Assembly (NCBI GenBank): GCA_018269005.1 | Contig: JAFDVK010000032.1 | Span: forward strand, 248,001 to 312,000 | Length of the DNA stretch: 64,000 bases | Source of the DNA: Acidobacteriota bacterium | GTDB lineage: Bacteria; Acidobacteriota; Blastocatellia; Pyrinomonadales; Pyrinomonadaceae | Direction: 5' to 3' | In this document: positions 61,423 through 64,000 of the stretch, in pieces | Numbering within the stretch: the first letter of the stretch is position 1 | How the letters are laid out: each line of letters opens with the position of its first letter | The notes under the pieces: generated by a model | The model's database searches: none | Told to the model about the DNA's origin: nothing | The model's input: the letters and a program-made list of their open reading frames with translations, nothing else | Made by a program: the position numbers and the translations under genes

Positions 61423-62337
61423 ATGAAGCCCCTATTGGATGCGATTCGCCCGACAACCATTCTCGAACCCGAAAAGCTCCGCTCGCTTCTCGACCTTGAT
61501 CTCGTTGTGATCAGCGAGACGTTCCAACATACAGGCAGTTTTAAGTTTCGTGCGGCCTACAATGTTGTGCTGAATCGCCCTGAAAGCGAGTTCGTTGGCG
61601 TATCATCGGGAAATTTCGGCCAAGCCCTAGCGTACGCCTGCAAGCTGCTTGACCGAAAGTGCACCGTGATAATGCCGCACAACTCGTCGAAGGTAAAAGT
61701 CGACGCAGTACAAAAATACGGTGCTGAGGCCGACTTAATAAATGTGAACGAGGTCAGCCGCGTCGAGCGTCTTGAACAATTGCGTCAACAACGGCCCGAT
61801 GCCTATATGGCAAGCGCCTTTGATGACCGGCTGGTGATCGAAGGAAATTCATCGCTTGGCGACGAACTCGTCGATCTCGGCCTGGATGCGATCGTCATTC
61901 CGATCGGCGGCGGCGGACTTATTTCCGGCACGGTTGAGGCATTTGAACGTGCGAATCAGACCGTAGAGATCATCGGTGCCGAACCGGCAATGGCGAATGA
62001 CGCAGCTAAGTCGCTAGCCGCCGGCAGGATCATCCCGAATAAATTCGAACCGCAGACGATCGCTGACGGCACGCGTACGCTCTCTGTCGGCGACCTGACG
62101 TTTCCCGTAATTCAACGCGGCGTCAATTCGATTCTGGAAGTATCGGAAGAAAAGATCGTCGAAGGCCTAAAGCTCTATTTCACTCACGCAAATCTCAAGT
62201 GCGAGCCGACCGGTGCTCTCTCGCTCGGTGCGGTCTTGCAGAATGTCGATCAATTTCGCGACAAGCGCGTCGGAGTCGTCGTCAGCGGCGGCAACGTTGA
62301 TCCCGAGGTTTACGCCAGGCTGATCGCTAACGGCTAA
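61423..62337 (+). CDS. Threonine/serine dehydratase-like PLP enzyme
   Basis: 304 aa, fold type II without a regulatory domain. PLP Lys in HTGSFKFRAAYN, the SSGNFGQALAYA loop, and IPIGGGGLISGTVEAF. It resembles catabolic threonine or serine dehydratases and serine racemases. ATG at 61423; the open frame extends to a TTG at 61381. It is a paralogue of the ACT-containing enzyme at 23570-24805. Confidence 0.85.
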   Translation: MKPLLDAIRPTTILEPEKLRSLLDLDLVVISETFQHTGSFKFRAAYNVVLNRPESEFVGVSSGNFGQALAYACKLLDRKCTVIMPHNSSKVKVDAVQKYGAEADLINVNEVSRVERLEQLRQQRPDAYMASAFDDRLVIEGNSSLGDELVDLGLDAIVIPIGGGGLISGTVEAFERANQTVEIIGAEPAMANDAAKSLAAGRIIPNKFEPQTIADGTRTLSVGDLTFPVIQRGVNSILEVSEEKIVEGLKLYFTHANLKCEPTGALSLGAVLQNVDQFRDKRVGVVVSGGNVDPEVYARLIANG

Positions 62338-62358
62338 TACCTGCCGGCGATCTTCTCC

Positions 62359-64000
62359 CTACTTTAGCTCTTCGACGAACGTAACGCGGTTTATCTCGTG
62401 CAGCGTCGTAAGGCCCGCAAAGACCTTCTTTACCGCAGACTCGCGAAGCGATGAAAGGCCCTCTTGTTCGGCCTGGCGGCGGATCTCGGAGCCGGGACGG
62501 CGTTCGATGATCATCTCGCGGATGCGGTCGGACATATCGAGCAATTCGTGGATCGCAGAACGTCCGCGATAGCCCGTATGATTACAAGCATCACAGCCGA
62601 CATTTCGATAGAACGTGTGCCCTTCGGCGTCCGAAGGCTTAAGAGCCGAATCCGCGAGTTCTTCGATCGAAGGCGAGTAAGGCCGTTTGCATGTTGGACA
62701 CAAGAGGCGAACTAGCCGCTGAGCGAGCACGCAGTTGAGCGAGGAGACGAAATTGTACGGTTCGACGCCCATATTCAGGAAACGTCCGATCACGTCGATC
62801 ACGTTGTTCGCGTGAACCGTCGTAAAAACAAGGTGGCCCGTCAATGCGGATTGGATCGCGATCTGCGCGGTCTCTTCGTCGCGAATTTCGCCGACCATTA
62901 TCTTGTCGGGATCGTGACGCAGGATAGATCGAAGGCCGCGTGCGAACGTCAGCCCCTTCTTCTCATTAACGGGAATCTGCATAATTCCCTGCAGCTGATA
63001 TTCGACCGGATCTTCGATCGTGATGATCTTGTCTTCTTCCGCTCGTATCTCGTTCAGCGCGCCGTAAAGGGTCGTCGTCTTACCGGAACCGGTCGGCCCC
63101 GTGACGAGCACCATTCCGTAAGGCTCTTTGATATAGATGCGGAAACGCCTCAGATCTTCCTCGTCAAAACCAACGACATCGAGGCTGAGATTCTTGAATT
63201 CCTCCGATATCTGTTCTTTGTCGAGGATGCGGATGACGCAGTTCTCGCCGAATGCGGACGGCAGGATCGAGACGCGAAAATCGACGGTTCGGCCTTTGTA
63301 ACGCACCCGAAAACGTCCGTCCTGCGGGATGCGGCGTTCGGCGATGTCCAGCTCGGACATCACCTTGATACGCGAAATGAGAGTTTGGTGATACGCGATA
63401 TCGATCGGGTCGACCTTCGCATACAACGCACCATCGATGCGGAATTTTACACGAACATCGCGGTCGCCTGCTTCAATGTGGATGTCCGAGGCACGCGATT
63501 CCATCGCGTTATAAACGATCGTATCGACGAGCTTGATGATCGGCGACATATCGCTGTCGGAAGCGAGACGGTCGAGGTCGAGCACCTCTTCGCCCTGTTC
63601 GGTCTCTTTGACGAGCGAAATGCGAAATCCGGACGCAGCCTCCTGCATCACTCGCTGCGTAGCATCGCCTTTCCGCAGGACGACGTCGATAGCACCGGCC
63701 GTTGCGACATGCGGGATGATGCGGACATTGAGGACGTTCTCGAGTTCGTCGAGACGTTCCAGGTCCGTGGGATTCGCCATCGCGACGTGCATCGAGTTCC
63801 CTTCGCGGCGGATGGGCACGAACTGATTTCTCAACATCAATTCGACGGGTATCTTCGCAAGTTCCTCCTGGTCCACTGGCGAAGGCGCGTCCGGCGGCAG
63901 AAGATCGATATACGGCATTCGATATCGCTTCGCACGCTGCTTTGCTTCGATGACCTCCGGCGGTTCGTTCTCGAGGAAATCCGACAGTTCGATCTTCGGA
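62359..64000 (-). CDS. PilB/GspE-type secretion and pilus ATPase (5' end cut off)
   Basis: The frame stays open through the right edge, reading PKIELSDFLENEPPEVIEAKQRAKRYRMPYIDLL, so the ATG at 63918 is internal. Seen in order: a partial MshEN/T2SSE N-domain (VPIRREGNSMHVAMANPTD), Walker A GPTGSGKTTTLYG, Asp box TIEDPVEYQ, Walker B IMVGEIRDEET, His box TGHLVFTTVHAN, and the tetracysteine zinc motif CPTCKRPY...CDACNHTG. Hexameric ATPase that drives type IV pilus extension or type II secretion. Which of the two is not resolvable. Confidence 0.93.
   Translation of the reverse strand, partial: PKIELSDFLENEPPEVIEAKQRAKRYRMPYIDLLPPDAPSPVDQEELAKIPVELMLRNQFVPIRREGNSMHVAMANPTDLERLDELENVLNVRIIPHVATAGAIDVVLRKGDATQRVMQEAASGFRISLVKETEQGEEVLDLDRLASDSDMSPIIKLVDTIVYNAMESRASDIHIEAGDRDVRVKFRIDGALYAKVDPIDIAYHQTLISRIKVMSELDIAERRIPQDGRFRVRYKGRTVDFRVSILPSAFGENCVIRILDKEQISEEFKNLSLDVVGFDEEDLRRFRIYIKEPYGMVLVTGPTGSGKTTTLYGALNEIRAEEDKIITIEDPVEYQLQGIMQIPVNEKKGLTFARGLRSILRHDPDKIMVGEIRDEETAQIAIQSALTGHLVFTTVHANNVIDVIGRFLNMGVEPYNFVSSLNCVLAQRLVRLLCPTCKRPYSPSIEELADSALKPSDAEGHTFYRNVGCDACNHTGYRGRSAIHELLDMSDRIREMIIERRPGSEIRRQAEQEGLSSLRESAVKKVFAGLTTLHEINRVTFVEELK

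Overview
The window looks like chromosomal DNA of a Gram-negative, heterotrophic bacterium, most likely an Acidobacteriota of the Blastocatellia/Pyrinomonadaceae type (inference). Support: a secreted von Willebrand A protein of the kind abundant in Acidobacteria, an lpxC gene (lipid A synthesis), secreted gingipain-like and reprolysin-like peptidases, a PilB/GspE ATPase, amino-acid and branched acyl-CoA catabolism, and intergenic DNA full of short palindromes and seven-base tandem repeats. No rRNA operon, complete prophage, transposase or CRISPR array was found.

Layout. 0-6.3 kb: a ureohydrolase with a probable leaderless promoter, a fluoride riboswitch driving crcB, tRNA-Val(GAC), a well-folded candidate RNA, and thrS-infC-rpmI-rplT; infC appears to start at an AUC codon. 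6.3-12.4 kb: kbl and tdh (threonine to glycine) are separated by about 3.8 kb of accessory islets. These hold a nucleotidyltransferase pair, two copies of a 41-residue protein gene, a membrane protein and a ParE-type toxin-antitoxin pair, and they are punctuated by a second copy of the kbl 5' end and of the tdh 3' end. 12.5-17.3 kb: pheS, a secreted protein, a pheT lacking the OB-fold tRNA-binding insert, a zapB-like gene, zapA and a candidate 6S RNA. 17.3-30.8 kb: membrane and secreted proteins, a two-gene sugar oxidoreductase/isomerase unit, a lytic transglycosylase, threonine ammonia-lyase, an SPFH protein, glutathione peroxidase, thpR, and an mltG-HAD-PPIase-dtd-PPIase operon ending at tRNA-Arg(CCG).

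30.8-32.1 kb is a 1.3 kb gene-free mosaic of palindromes, heptamer repeats and 19-bp tandem repeats. 32-42 kb: secreted peptidase, aconitase with its Shine-Dalgarno site locked in a 20-bp leader hairpin, proline-catabolic pruA and peptide deformylase. 43-54 kb: a cluster for branched or isoprenoid acyl-CoA breakdown (B12-binding mutase subunit, AtuA and AtuA-like protein, two enoyl-CoA hydratase homologues, a biotin-dependent carboxyltransferase) interrupted by a second islet (RelE-type toxin-antitoxin, membrane protein, four-helix-bundle protein, REP-like repeats). One REP-like repeat pair sits in frame inside the atuA gene. 51.8-52.3 kb is a second palindrome array. 54-64 kb: metallopeptidase, ATP-grasp protein, EVE protein, lpxC, gnd, an aminoglycoside-kinase-like protein, a second threonine/serine dehydratase, and a PilB/GspE ATPase cut by the window edge.

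The most unusual signals are the gene-end duplications around the kbl-tdh islets, the GC-closed hairpin arrays, the heptanucleotide repeats at three loci, the in-frame repeat insertion in atuA, the aconitase leader hairpin, the thrS upstream RNA and the AUC start of infC. All alignments and foldings were done by eye; no database search was possible.
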